From assembly GCA_021292105.1 (NCBI GenBank), contig CM037865.1, positions 66,600,630 through 66,664,629 on the forward strand: a stretch of 64,000 nt of DNA, in the 5' to 3' direction. This document shows positions 1 through 12,839 of this stretch, piece by piece. A program made the position numbers and the translations under genes. The notes below the pieces were generated by a model. The model was not told the DNA's origin, did not search any database, and saw only the letters and a list, made by a program, of their open reading frames with translations. This DNA is from Anadara kagoshimensis (taxonomy: Eukaryota > Mollusca > Bivalvia > Arcoida > Arcidae). Each line of letters begins with the position of its first letter. The first letter of the stretch is position 1.

Positions 1-1837
1 TCTTGCCATATGGTCATTATCACAACACCTATATAACACATACTAAGATTCTTTAACATACGTTTACGCTCCGAGATAGGCTTTTCTCTAAATGCCTTTC
101 AGTCTTTCAAATGATGACTTGCTGAAGTGTGGATAGGACACTTCTGAAGACTTGGATTGCTAATTGATGACTTTGCAGATAAATCTGTCTTTTTCGTTGC
201 TATAACAGGTTGATCTCTTTGTCTAAAACGTTTCCCTGCAGGATCATTTACAGTAGAAGAATCATACTGGAAACCAGGATCATTTTTAATTCTACTAATG
301 TCCCTAATAAAATCTAAAAAGTAGGTAAAGTGTGGATAAGAAACATAGTGACGTTTCTTGTAATCAGAGTCGTCCACTTTTTTTGTATGCTATAAGGTAG
401 CTTTTTTACAATAGGGATAATTCCAGTGGAGGAATCCAAGTAACACAGTAGTGTAGAATATCTAGGATTGTCCTTAATAGATTCAATTTTACCTAAAATG
501 TCAGCTAACTCATACAACTTCTTATTATCTTTTAATGCCAGTTTAGGAAAGTCACGAAGTTTGCATTTTCAGAGCAGATTCACTAATTCTGGACAGCCAT
601 ACCTTTCATCAAGACGTTCCCAGATTTTTTGGACACCTCTTTCGGGATTTGACATGTTTGAAGTGCGTATACTGAGTGCAAATTTTGAGGACTGTGGACC
701 GAAGCCACTTAATGAGTAGATCCATCTCTTCAAATGGGCTTACAGCTAGTTCTCTAGTTATATTAATAAAAGTTGCTTTCCAAGAGGCAAATGTTTCAGC
801 TTTATCAATAAAGTGTGTGAATCTAGAAAGCAATAGATGTTTTTTCCAATAAAAACTGAGTTAAAGTAGATAGAGTGTCACTCTGTTGAGTATCTACTTT
901 GTATGAAGGTAAGTAAGGTTGAGTAGGTGGATCTCCTTGCTGAACACAAGTTACAGGCATAGTAAAGTGCGGATGTGTTTGAGGTTGTTGAGTCTCAAAT
1001 TCAGGAAATGATGAGGGTTGTAATGGTTCACCTTGCTGAACACCAGTACAATAGTAGGGTGGGTGGTCTGTCTGAACATTATTTACCACATTATCAGTCT
1101 CATCTTTGTTACAAACAGATGCACTAATAGAGTGTTGCTGTTCAACATATCCCCGAGTCCGCTGTTGTCTATAAGTTTCATCAACCAAGGAAACTGGGGA
1201 TTGACACCTACTACCATCTTTCTCAGGTGCTTTACCCTCTGCTTTTGCAATGGCTACTTCACGTTTTTGTTGTAAAAGTTGTAAATTTGCATTTAATTCA
1301 GCCTTTTTCTTATGGAGTTCTACTTCCTGTGTTACAGCCTCGTTAACTGCGCTTCTGCTTTCATGCGTTTTCTAGTCAAAATTGAACTGGCGTTAGAGCT
1401 GGCCACATACCTAGTGTAATAGGATTTGTTAGAAAGAGTGTCAGTCTTTTTATCCACCGCATTAAGTCTTGCTTCCTTAATTTGAAACCTGAGTTTTTCT
1501 ATGATTTGCCTACCCCTAGCATATTCTAATTGGGCTCTACTTTCTGGGGTGTTTGCGTTATCTAAGAAGACGTTTAGATTATCTGAAGCTTTTGTGAAAT
1601 CGTCATCAAGAACATCTACCTGACCATACAATTCCCTTAACAATTTGATATTACCATCACAGCGTACAATTTCATCTGGGATTTCCTCTATCTTAGCCCA
1701 TACCAAATCAACATGTTTAGTATACCTCTTAAAATTGGTTTCATACAATGCATGACCCTTTTCTGTTAATTGTCTCTCACGTCTTACATCATGAACTCAC
1801 TAACATCACCACTTTCAACCTTAGTATGACTAGCCAT
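1..1837 (-). pseudogene. BEL/Pao-type LTR retrotransposon gag-like region, decayed and partial
   Basis: Minus-strand reading pieces, 5' to 3', lie at about 1835-1748 (N-terminus), 1748-1332, 1188-823, 833-609, 517-314 and 377-99. Together they look like the gag-like part (DUF1759 type) of a BEL/Pao element: a charged coiled-coil N-terminal segment, a Q/P-rich linker, a conserved block containing FASWKATF and SPFEEMDLLIKWL, then a basic segment leading to a cysteine/histidine knuckle near 20-50 (CY..CC....H). The frame is broken repeatedly: a shift near 1790, shifts near 830 and 600, an in-frame TGA near 95-100, and a 2-bp insertion near 45. Protease and reverse transcriptase would lie left of the window. 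It is a dead copy. The family call rests on recalled similarity; a search with DUF1759 would settle it. Confidence 0.65.
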
Positions 1838-2900
1838 TTACATTTCAATTTTAACAACAATATTGACATAAATCATTAATAACATGAATAACAGAATATG
1901 TAAAAAAAAGACTAATAAAATATTCACACAATAAATACTCAGTTCTATAACTCTGGTTTCTATGGTGGAATATACTACTCTTCAACATTGTTCATATTTG
2001 CAAGTTCACACTTAATGTCTTATGTAAACACAAATCATTTAGATACCGAAAATTCTGTGTAAATTAATGTCTCCATGTTAACACTTGTGTTCTGTGGTTA
2101 TGTTTTGTGTTCTTGACGTGTTCACTAATAGATATGTCCCAGACGTGTGCTTGAAGAGTCCCAGACCGATGCTTGACATATCCCAGATGTCCCTCTAAGA
2201 TCACCATAACAATTCATTTACTATGCAGCCTGACTGCTACCCTTGTTTGAAGTTAAAAATACCAACTGTCACAGCTGTTTCATCATTTATTTAGACAAAC
2301 ATTACAAGGTAAATGACTGCAATATAAGAAACAAGACAAAATCACCAACAACTGAGAAAAACATTATAACTCGCACAATGCTCACAAAACTCAACATTCT
2401 TACATACTCACAAACACTCACAGCATGTTAACAGTTTAACCACAAAAAACCAACCACTCAACTACTGAGTATTGGACACACTTGAATCAAAATACTAAAA
2501 ATTACTGATACAACATAAAGTAATGCCATTCCGATATAATATATATTGACGGTAATAAGAGATCAGAGCTATCTTAACCAAGATAATTATTTCACCTATA
2601 TCTATCATGGGTGCATGGTGAAATATAAACTAAAAGTATTAAAAATACAGGGCTGGTGTATATAAGACAGTAAAATAATGCTTGGGATTACGATAATACC
2701 CAAACTTACATTGTTGTGAACCTATGAAGGTGTCAAACATAGATCGACAGATTTTCCCGCAACCAGCGTGCCTCGTGGTCTACAAATCTAAGAATACGGA
2801 TGTCAATTCAAAATTGTAAGATAAAAATAGAAAACGATCCGGAATATACAAAACCCGGATCGGGAACGTTACAGCTTCAAGCAGTACATCTTCCATAATT
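1838..2900 (-). other. Leader/possible LTR of the BEL/Pao-like element
   Basis: No coding potential seen. It lies directly upstream of the gag-like start at 1837 on the minus strand, where the 5' leader and LTR would be expected. On the minus strand a TGTAACGTTCC near 2875 resembles an LTR 5' terminus, and a GATCCGG/CCCGGATC inverted pair lies at 2835-2865. With no second LTR in view the assignment is weak. Confidence 0.2.
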
Positions 2901-2967
2901 TTAAATCTTTTGGCCCTAGATGTGTGCCACTGAACCACCTAACTACAACGAAAGTACAATTGATAAG

Positions 2968-3716
2968 TCATTGATCCTGCATCACTTTAAGAAGTTTCCG
3001 TCCAGCTCCATGTTCTCCATCATCACTGTAACCTTCGTGCACTTTACCGTCCTTATCAGTAGTTCTATATGCAAGTATCCTGTGGTTCGCGCGTGCATGT
3101 ACTGGATTAGATGAAATTTTCTTGTATAAGTTCCTAACTTGTGTAATTGAATTAGTAATACCCCCTTCAGCAACAAAATGATTTTCACTTTCCGAGATTT
3201 TTGAACTAGATTTTGTGTTTATTTTGGAAAGTTTTTTCTGATTCCTCGTCGTCTATGGTGAGAATATCCTCGGCTTTAGGGGTATAGACTTTCTCCCTGT
3301 AAACATTACCGTTGGGGAATACAAGTTTGTTACCGACAACACGGGTGTTTGTGCCATTTTCTCTATATTGTTTATTAAGTTCGTGAAGTTTTTTCCTGTT
3401 TTCGTTAATTTGTGGTGGGTTCTGGGGTGGTACGTAGAATGGTAGCTTTTCGTTGTTGTCAAGTTTCCAACGTTGTGCTCGTAATATGGTATCTTTTTGT
3501 TCAGGATCCACTAATTTGCCTGTTATTGAACGAGGTTTTTCTTTTAGGGTTCATTTTAGGAGAATTTCTGTCTATTCTGACAAATTGAACATCAACACCG
3601 AGGTGTTCTCTGAACAGACGGTTAACTTTAGTTTTAAGGTCCTCATTTTCCTCCTCAGCAAGATTGTGGATAAGTATGTTTTCGCGCATATTTATCCAAT
3701 GTTGACACTTTCATAG
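2968..3716 (-). pseudogene. L1-type LINE ORF1 with IMPACT/UPF0029-like C-terminal segment, frameshifted
   Basis: Three minus-strand frames join by similarity. Positions 3689-3501 carry RENILIHNLAEEENEDL and a basic tail, like the ORF1 RNA-binding core of L1-type elements. A shift in an A-run near 3540 moves to 3530-3206, which contains RSITGKLVDPEQKDTILRAQ and NENRKKLHELNKQYRENG, typical of the ORF1 C-terminal domain. A third frame, from about 3212 to the TGA at 2968-2970, contains AYRTTDKDGKVHEGYSDDGE followed by HGAGRKLLK, matching the hallmark AYR...DDGE..AG..LL pattern of the IMPACT/UPF0029 fold. No reverse transcriptase follows below 2968, so the element is truncated. ORF1-like identity is fairly sure; the IMPACT-like call rests on motif reading. 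Confidence 0.55.
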
Positions 3717-6170
3717 TTTATTGTAGGCTAAGAGGTGGCTAATTTGAAGATTTGAGTCGATCAGATGACCATTCACACTTGTCTCATAATTAAACCACGA
3801 TACCCCTCCTCATTACATGATATCTTGTTCGTAGACACATCGGACAGCAAGAAGGTATCTCTTCAAAATTTGCTGGGCTCAGCTATCAGGATTACGGCGA
3901 TATATACGCTCCATCTATCGATTCATTATTCTTATTTATCGGAAAGTTCATACCATATGCTGTCTTCACAATACGTACAAAAACTTCTTTTCTATGTGAG
4001 GTATACCGGGTGCCCGTGTCATTTCAGTATTTTTGCCGTTCATCATCTTTCAGCTGTCCGAATTTCATGACTGTAAACCGCAAGTGTACATGCCCTGAAT
4101 TTTGATCATGTGACTAGGAAATCACGTGATATATCTGATGCTCCGGAACATCTCGAAAACGACGTATTCAAAATGTACATGTATATCTAGGTCTATAATT
4201 ATCTAAATCCAAGTTGAAAGATGTCCCTTATCTAAGGAATATTTTATGTAGAAATTCACAGTCCTGGTCTAAAGTTAATGGTAACTGTTTTGAGTAAACC
4301 CATTGCACATGTATTTCAAAAAAATAAATAAATAAAACAAATTTGAATGTTGTTTAGCCGCCAAATAAATTGAAGGCCTACAAAGCCTACAGACCAATGT
4401 GTATTGACTACATTCAGACCAGTGTATTGGTATCCATATACTTCATATATTCAGTGGAACCTCAAATCAATCCTGCATGTTACATAGTGTTAAAATCTTG
4501 ACCGTCGTGTACAAAATACAAAAGGATTATTCGGGAATGCAAAAATAACTTTGAGGCGGTGACGGCACTTTTCTAAAATGGCTGTCCGAAATCAGGTAAA
4601 ATCGGCTTAAGGAGTGAATAAAATCACTATTTTTAAGGGTAAAACTTACTTTATTTCAGCAAATAAATCCAAACAGCGTCTCTTGAGTATCAAATGTACA
4701 CATGCTGTACCATGAGGAAGCTACCGTTGCATTATTTATGTGTCAAATGAGCCGAAAAAAGGACCGACCCATGATCACATATCCGGCATTTTCATAGATT
4801 TTTTCGACTTTAAAACTTGTACGTTTTTTTTTTTTTTTTTTGTATTAGAAAAATGGACGAATTATACATCAAAATAAACACGAGAAAAACTTCTTTCCAT
4901 TCATATCAAAACATCTTTGGTGCATGAGCAAATGATTGAAAAAGATAACATTTTTCAAAAAAATAATTTTCAATTTAAGGCAAGTGTCCCACATTCAATC
5001 GTTATTTAAATGGTAAAATTGCCATCAAATTTGAGAAAATCTTTCTTTAATCAATTACAATTATCCAGAAATTTCAATAAAATGCCTTGTATATCTGTAA
5101 AACAGCCGGCAAGACAAATATTTTATTATAATATTTTCTCGCCTCGAAAGTATGCCGTTTTTACCATTTTTCACCTTATCTGCGCGTGCAAACTTGTTTA
5201 ATGAATCAATGGGTTGGCCGGGTTGGTGTTTCCCCTGTAGGCCTGAGTTGTTACAATGCGTTCTATTTTATTTGTTGAAGCATTGCTGTTCAGGCTGTAT
5301 AAAGCTGTAATTAGGTACTATAGGTTTCAGTGTACCGTGTTCCTGTATATCATTGTGGACGTTATTTTTCAGAAATATCTGCGATAGACCGATTTGCATG
5401 TTACTTTCTCTGATATGTACACTTTTATGTTCAGTCGTCAATGTTTGGTGTTCTTTTCCATAATTGGTTAAACAGGTTGTCCATCGGCTTACTAAGCACT
5501 GACTTTTCACTATGTACATTTGAAGACCAAAACCTATCTAATACCGGAAAACAAATGAACTAGATATAATGCTCTGAACATAGTTATCGCAATGCAGTAT
5601 TTGAGCATGTTCATGCAAGGTTCGGTAATTGAATTTATTTGATTAATGTAAAATTTCAATAGTAACACTTGATTTATTTTAGTGATTTTATAAATCAGAA
5701 TACCCACAATGTTATTTTTAACATTCAAAAACTTATAGTATGTAGTAATCATAACTTTGAAAGTTAAAAAGTAAAAAATCATTTAAATGTTCGACTAAAA
5801 GAAATGGAACATAATGTCCAAAGTTCTTTATGCCATCTTTACGCCATCTTTATGCATCTTTATGTTAAATTCAGATTTAGTTTGTTATTTTTTGTACGAT
5901 TGAATATATATCAGAGTAAAATTTTCAAATTATATAAATATGAAGTTAAAGATAATTTAAAAAAATCAAAATTATTCTTGCATTATTTCACTAAATAGTT
6001 TAATAATTTTTATTCAGTATTGTTTTTTTTTTGTTTTATTATATTTTTTATTTTTACTTTTTTATATTTATATATTATTTTATTCTTATTTATTTATTTG
6101 CATTTTCCCCCTTCAATTCCTTTTACTTTATGCTTGTCTTGATATTAATATTAATTTTACCTTCTTACCT
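3717..6170. other. No gene seen
   Basis: AT-rich sequence with stops in all frames and only short unconvincing reading frames. No repeat family was recognised apart from short homopolymer runs such as the T-run near 4826-4841. Confidence 0.5.
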
Positions 6171-6177
6171 AATTTGT

Positions 6178-6272
6178 CCTCAGCGGGACTGGAACTCACG
6201 ACCCTTAGGTTCCAAGACTATACATTCTTATCTGACTCTTCATCCTTATCCATTAGGCCACGGAGGAGATGA
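6178..6272 (-). other. tRNA-derived sequence (tRNA-Arg-like pseudogene or SINE head)
   Basis: On the minus strand an A-box-like TGGCCTAATGGATAAGG is followed about 45 bases later by a B-box-like GAGTTCCAGTCC. The D-arm matches tRNA-Arg types, but the anticodon arm does not fold properly and the acceptor halves pair imperfectly. It is therefore a degenerate tRNA-derived repeat rather than a working tRNA. Confidence 0.45.
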
Positions 6273-6354
6273 TTCAGAGCTTTATAATTTATATATGAGT
6301 TAGCTATAAGGAAATGTGATCACATGACCAGCTCTAAAAACTTTCATATTTTAG

Positions 6355-6420
6355 ATAATAATTTAAAAATTTAAGCATATATGTCATTTTACTCCATTTG
6401 TTAAATATCTTATTTAAAAC

Positions 6421-6453
<33 letters not shown>

Positions 6454-6524
6454 TATTATTATTATTATTTTGAATAAGATATTTAACAAATGGAGTAAAA
6501 TGACATATATGCATCAATTTTTAA

Positions 6525-6530
<6 letters not shown>
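6355..6530. repeat. Fold-back element with (AAT)n/(ATT)n loop
   Basis: A perfect 40-bp inverted repeat (6375-6414 against 6473-6512) flanks a loop made of (AAT)n followed by (ATT)n, itself self-complementary. Shorter complementary AT-rich sequence extends the stem outward. MITE-like; no transposase seen. Confidence 0.75.

Positions 6531-6565
<35 letters not shown>
6521..6565. repeat. (TTA)n microsatellite
   Basis: Uninterrupted trinucleotide run adjoining the right arm of the fold-back. Confidence 0.85.
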
Positions 6566-7093
6566 CTGTTACATAAATAAAGGAGACACTATCTTAAATC
6601 CATTTCAAATTTTTTAGATTTATTTATTTATTCATTTTATTTATTAATCACTTAAGTTTTTCAATATGAAAATGTAATATTCTGGGGTTTTTAATCTTAA
6701 ATTAATAAGTCATTAATTAAAGGACGGTATCTGAGAGCTTTATTTCATTTTATTTGTTGAATGTGCATTAAATTATGTGAGTGACTAATTGTAAAATGTA
6801 ACTTACCTTAAAGAAAACTAGAAAATAATATTACATAAGTGATGGTGACAAGAGAGAGAAATTACTTTTTACAATGATAATCTGCATACCTTATCAACAT
6901 ATAAGGTAACTGGTTGATAACAGAAGCAAATTCCAACCAACTGAACCAGACGGTAGTATATTCTACGTGAAAAATGTACCTGCATGGTCTTAACCTCATT
7001 AACAGATTAATTACTTATAACCAGTATTCACACCAGTTTTTTTATATTAAATTAAGACTTCTATAATTTCATGTGATTGAGATTAATAATTAT

Positions 7094-7094
7094 G

Positions 7095-7161
<67 letters not shown>

Positions 7162-7194
7162 ATTCATTCATTCATTCATTCATTCATTCATTCA
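7094..7194. repeat. (AAAT)n then (TTCA)n compound microsatellite
   Basis: Tetranucleotide array that switches motif near 7161. Confidence 0.95.
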
Positions 7195-7562
7195 CATTCT
7201 AAACTTTGACGTTGAACCAGCGACATTTAACGATGATTGACTCTCTTGTTTCAAAATATTTTAAAATTTTATTATTGTTTTTTTTTATTAAAAACGAAAT
7301 AAAATTCAAATGAATATTTATTTGGCGTCAGATGAGCAATATGTTCTAGACAAAAAAGATGAATACTGGGAAAATGGTATAAAAAGTGCCGCATCAAATT
7401 TGAAATGAAAGACAAGAATTAAAAAAAAAACAGAAGAAATAAACTTGTATTTAAAAAGAATTTAGCTAGAAACACCTTAGTCTGAATCACCAAATCAGAG
7501 AGGTCATTTTTTTTTATTTCTTATTTAATTGTTTTTTCTGCATGTATAAAGGATAATTTATG

Positions 7563-7566
<4 letters not shown>

Positions 7567-7606
<40 letters not shown>
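7567..7606. repeat. (GA)n microsatellite
   Basis: Perfect dinucleotide run. Confidence 0.95.
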
Positions 7607-7609
<3 letters not shown>

Positions 7610-7770
7610 GCTTAAATTGCTTAAATAAATGGTAGGATATGCTTTTCTGTTTCCGAAAATACCTTTTACCGTTTGTGGATTAACACAGAAATTTCATATG
7701 GCTACAATGAAAATACATTTTTGCATTTTACTTGGTCTCAACTTCACCCATTACTTAAGTTAGAGAAAAC

Positions 7771-7771
<1 letters not shown>

Positions 7772-7812
<41 letters not shown>
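7772..7812. repeat. (TG)n microsatellite
   Basis: Perfect dinucleotide run. Confidence 0.95.
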
Positions 7813-7813
<1 letters not shown>

Positions 7814-7929
7814 ATTTAACTAAGATATGAAAAGATTAAAATAGATCAGGCAGGTATAATGATATACAGACAACCTGATATTTCAACTCCAACAAAAAAT
7901 GCATTTTGTGTGATTTTTTATTTCGGTTT

Positions 7930-8160
7930 AAGACAAGTGTTATTATCATTTCGATCTCGGGACGGTTCTGACTAAGAGATGAGTAATGACTGTACTTTTT
8001 TCAAAGCCGACATCTAGAAATGAAAGACACAGGTCTTTAGGACGAGACCTCAAAAACCAAGTTCCCGTGTCAAGGCAATTCTGCGTCTTTCCCATGAAGC
8101 TGAAGACTTAACGATGTAAGTAACATATTCTTGACTGAGACTTTTTACCTATTTAATCAA
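7930..8160 (+). mobile_element. SINE 3' part (shared molluscan-type tail)
   Basis: Ends in a CATATTCTTGACTGAGAC block near 8128-8145 followed by an AATCAATCGATCAATC tail. The same tail form occurs at 30680-30715 and 61750-61800. The tRNA-like head is not recognisable, so this is a truncated or diverged copy. Confidence 0.45.
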
Positions 8161-8837
8161 TCGATCAATCATACAGAGATAGCAGTAAAGTCGTTATATA
8201 CCATATCAATATTTTAATAATTAAAAAAGTTTACAACACTGTAAACCCAACTCTCTCTTACTCTCAGACCTGGCGATATTCTAAAATGTGACTTGATAAT
8301 TTGATAATAAAGTTTATGAATGTTTACCGCTCTGTAACCCCTCCCTCTCGTAGACCTGACAAGCCTTGAAAATAACTTATTTTGTTCGGCAAACACCATT
8401 TAATACATTTTTGGAGATTAAAAGTCCCATGCCTTCACTTATTCGTGAGTTCTAGAATGGTCGAAAATGTAAAACCCGAGCGAACTGACACTAGAGCTTG
8501 TCCCATCCAGTTTGATGCAAACCTTAGCAGAGAGGCTATGATCGACAGAAAATTTACGAGGTCAATATTTTGTCAGTTATGTTGACACGGCCAGCTCTAG
8601 GATAGTAAACAACTTTTTTCGGCAAGCAAACATTTTCACACTAGAATTAATCTGATTGACAGCTGATTGGAATTCAAATCTAAGCGTTGAAAGGTCTGTC
8701 AACGCACGCTTTAGACCAATCGGTATCTGATCATGAGGCCTATGTCAAGGAAACATGGTGAATTAAATAATGCGTTTGAATGCCATCAGAGTATCTTTAA
8801 CTTGAGTAGGCCACAAATTATTCCAAGTATCAATCCT

Positions 8838-8838
<1 letters not shown>

Positions 8839-8883
<45 letters not shown>
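8839..8883. repeat. (CT)n microsatellite
   Basis: Perfect dinucleotide run. Confidence 0.95.
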
Positions 8884-8886
<3 letters not shown>

Positions 8887-9345
8887 GAGTTTTAGGATAA
8901 TGGAGGATACAGAGTAACTAGAACATTAATGAAAGATCACAAAACAAAAGAAACTAGCACACTTGCTTTCAAGAAAGCAGCGCGAGGCAATTCTGCTGTT
9001 GAAAGCTTCATTTTTTTAAAATCATCAAAAGCAGCAGACAATACAACTAGTCCAGCAGTTTTAGGATCAATCAACTATGCTTAGCAGTCAGTTATTGGCT
9101 ACCTTATCTCTATCCGGTACAGAATTAATAAATGTCTTGATTACAAAACAAGTGACATAAGTGATTTACCTGTAATGTGTCTTGTTCAGAGCCAATGTTG
9201 CATTCTTATTCAGATTTTTGTTTGATTTTATTACATTTTATTTTTAATTATTTTTGTAATTTTACATATATAGACCATTGCCAACTACATAAAATATTTG
9301 CCGAAAACGATTTTCTTTTTTCGACCAGTGACATGTAATAGTGTA

Positions 9346-9388
<43 letters not shown>

Positions 9389-9390
9389 AT
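9346..9390. repeat. (AAAT)n microsatellite
   Basis: Tetranucleotide run. Its complement occurs at 9527-9586, so the two could pair. Confidence 0.95.
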
Positions 9391-9526
9391 ATGATTTTGA
9401 AAATTTTCAGTCCGACAAGAGCCAAGATTTCCATACAATGTATTTCAAAGGCAATTTTTCCCGATCATGAAGAAAATGTATTTAAATGCATCTTTGATTG
9501 AATATGTGACCAAGATACAAACAAAA

Positions 9527-9527
9527 T

Positions 9528-9586
<59 letters not shown>
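9527..9586. repeat. (ATTT)n microsatellite
   Basis: Tetranucleotide run complementary to the 9346-9390 array. Confidence 0.95.
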
Positions 9587-9967
9587 TATTTGACACTAAA
9601 AAATAATCGGTAAAATTATGAATAAATGATTTAAAATTTAATAACCGGTGGTAATATTTTATTATAGTTATTTTTTAAAAAAATAGAATTCTGTCATGCG
9701 CCCGTTGTCCGTTATCAGCATATACATAATATTTTCTTTTCACAATCAGTTCTAAATTCAAGACAACATCAAACGATTGGAGTAGTATATTTCCAGGTGT
9801 CATGAAATCCTGCTATCTGAACACCTGTCAATCAATTTTGTTAATTGTAAGAACACTTCCTGTTGATTAAAGGTACGGGTATCAATCTAAGGAATGTCTA
9901 ATGAACAACCTTTTAATCAACGTGGACTAATGTCTTCCGATAAATAAACTTCCGATGACTGTCAGGT

Positions 9968-9969
<2 letters not shown>

Positions 9970-10008
<39 letters not shown>
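9970..10008. repeat. (AAT)n microsatellite
   Basis: Perfect trinucleotide run. Confidence 0.95.
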
Positions 10009-10782
10009 CAGCTTCTGTTTCTCGCCGGAATAAATTATTTATTGTGATTCTGACATGCAAGAAAAATTAAATAAATAAATGAAGAAATAAAATCAATACA
10101 TGAAAATAAATAAATAAAATCAATACATGGATAAATAAATAAATAAATAGGAACATAAACAAACTAGTAAATTTATTTATTTAAAATATTGTTATTGTTA
10201 TGAAATGCATATTTAGGAAATAGACTATTTCCAGGCAGTGTACAGGTCTCGGGTAAAATTTGGCGATTTTAAAATATATGCTAAACGAGTTACAGTTACC
10301 TGTATAAAATATTTTCATGCATAAAGATGGTTTAAAGGTTGTATAAAGGACTTTGGACATTATGCATCTTTACGCTTGCATAAAGATGGCATAAAGACCA
10401 TCTTTATGTCATCTTTATGCTAAGCTTAAAGATGTGATTTCATCATGTGCTATTTACATAACATTTCAAACTCAAATTGATCTTAAGTATATCTCAAGTC
10501 TCGACCGGTATCTGCCAAGTGGCCGATGTAAAAAAGTGGTGCATTTATAACAAGAGACCTATATGGTCTGTATCGCTAAACATGCATAGCATCTCCATTT
10601 GCATTTCGGACAAAAAAGCTAGAAACAAAATTGTGAATCTGCATTAACTAAAGGTCATTCACAGTAAATAACGTTCAATTTTGTCCGGTTGTTCTGAAAG
10701 AGAAGATTTTGAAAGACTTGAATAAAAATACAAACTCTGAAAAATGGACGAAAAAATAACCAGAAAAACTGGCCAAATTATA

Positions 10783-11005
10783 AACAAACATACTAACCTA
10801 CGTCCGAATCACAATCCAGAAGTAAAAACTTTGGAACTGGCAAGTTAGTTTAGACACATAAACTTCCACCAGGGAAGTGAGGCCGGGTGCTCCGGAAGGG
10901 TAAGCACATCCTATTCAGCTAGCTACACCCGCCACGTGTGTAATAAAAATTTTGTGAATTGAACATGGAACTATGAGACGTCAAATATATCAAATATCTT
11001 AAATG
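10783..11005 (+). repeat. Dispersed repeat family R1, copy 1
   Basis: Family R1 is my label for the commonest repeat here. In + orientation it begins near AACAAACATACTAATCC, passes CCACCAGGGAAGTGAGG and TTTAGCTAGCTACACCCG, then ATGAGACGTCAAATATATCC. Long copies reach about 410 bp and end near GGGAACAAGCT...GTA(G/A)CGTATT. No coding capacity; SINE- or MITE-like, not assigned to a named family. This copy stops after the ACGTCAAATATATC block. Confidence 0.8.
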
Positions 11006-12672
11006 TATACGTAAATGTATATGTATATATCTGCTTTCTCTTTATATCGGCTATATTTCTTTTTTATTTATAAAAATCTTGGATTTCGAACGGCTACTAG
11101 ACACAATTTTAATATTCATAAACCAAGGATCTTCTTCGACAACTTTCGTTCTATTCGTAGTAGCTGTTTTAAGGTTCAAAAGTCTGGGTAAGGTAACGAA
11201 AGAGTACGCTGTGTAGCAGATATAAAAATTATTTTTAAAAATATTTTCACTAGATAATATGTTTCACAAAGGTTGTTTATCAGTAAATATAATGAGAACA
11301 TCACTGGTGGCTGCCAGTTAGATTTTCCCAAGAGGTTCTTCAGTATCAACAGATACATTTATTTTGCAAGAAAACTTCTTTTGCTAAATTGACACGAATA
11401 ACAAGGCAAAACTACTACCAAATGTGTTTAATAACATTGAATAGACATTCATTGCTTGAGGAAACGGTGACATACTCGTATGTACATGTGCATTTTAAGA
11501 GTGCTCTCGTGTTTTAAACAATTTGGCGTATAAAGATATAGAACAAGTTATCATGCTTCTCATCATCATGACTTACCAAGTGCGTTGTGATCCGCAAGCC
11601 GGATGAAGGATTGTAGTATCGCACCTGTTAAGGAGGCAATAAAAACAAATCAATTATGAACTGCGAAATACCAGTACCGAGAGTATTAAAGGTCTGTTTA
11701 ATAGTTGGCAGTGATTCTGTTATCCTAAAGAAGCTTGTTGGGATTTTGTTTCGAATATTTCCCGGTTTGTTTCCGTTTGGTTATATCATTTAAGGTTTAA
11801 AATCGGATTTCTTTTACAATATTAGTTATAGGGAACGATTCCGGTATCATACGAACATTGTATTGGTAATCTGTCCAAGTAACTATGCCACTTATTTAAT
11901 ATTATACACAATTAAGTAAAGTGTATATTTTTCGATTGGCTATAAGGATATAAGAATAATATATTAAAGATAATCTTTACATAATGTTTAAATCAATGTT
12001 AACATTTATAAATCAGAAAGACAGATAGCTTTGCTAAACTGAAACTGTCTCTTGAAAGCCAAATAACACCGCACCAAAACTTTAATGTTTTCCCGCGACA
12101 TTGACTTTTCCGAAACAAAGTCATGACACGCCTTTAGACCATGAAGATTATTCATTTGAAGTTTTATGACAGTCGTCTAAAGCAATTATGAAATATGACC
12201 CGGACCGATTGACGGACGAACGGACAGACAGACATTGTGATTCCTATATTCCCTCCTCGAACTAGTTTGCGGGGTGGTGGTATAATAAATCTACTTAAAT
12301 GGATCGCATGGTACGTAAATCGGTTTTATTATCAGCATTTAAAAATTCTTGGATTCACAACTTATCAATAAATGTGTTTTTGTCATACACTGTAATCATT
12401 TTTTGAAACTTTAACTGGAGCATATGGAAACTTCTATATAGGCAAATTTGTCACCTTTCAAAGAAATTTTGCATAGTGATTGGTTAACTGGACTATGTTC
12501 GGAAATGAACGCATGCGACGTTTTGTGGTAAAAGGGAAGTAACTTGTACATCTCTGACGTCTATGTACAATAAACAAACATGGCGACATCATACACAAGT
12601 CACACAAAATACGAAATAGAAGTTAAAAAAATCCAACTGGTAACGCTTTGAAGGGTGGCAAAAACGTTATAC

Positions 12673-12783
12673 AGGGCCTTAGCAGGTTACACGGCCCCAT
12701 GTACCCCGTCAAAGATGAATGTACCCAAAACCGCACATAAATCTTTGACGGGGTACATGGGGCCGTGTAACCTGCCAAAGCCT
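12673..12783. repeat. GC-rich perfect hairpin
   Basis: A 34-bp perfect inverted repeat (12682-12715 against 12742-12775), extended outward by imperfect pairing, encloses a 26-base loop. The stem reads GCAGGTTACACGGCCCCATG onward and is far more GC-rich than its surroundings. It could be a fold-back element remnant or a transcribed hairpin. Confidence 0.85.
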
Positions 12784-12839
12784 AACTTCAAATGTCAAAC
12801 ATAAATATGTGCCATATTGGTATAAAACCTAAACATGAT

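Noticed and set aside
6398..6580. Open frame rich in Ile/Asn/Tyr
   Set aside because: It is the (AAT)n/(ATT)n loop of the fold-back read as protein.
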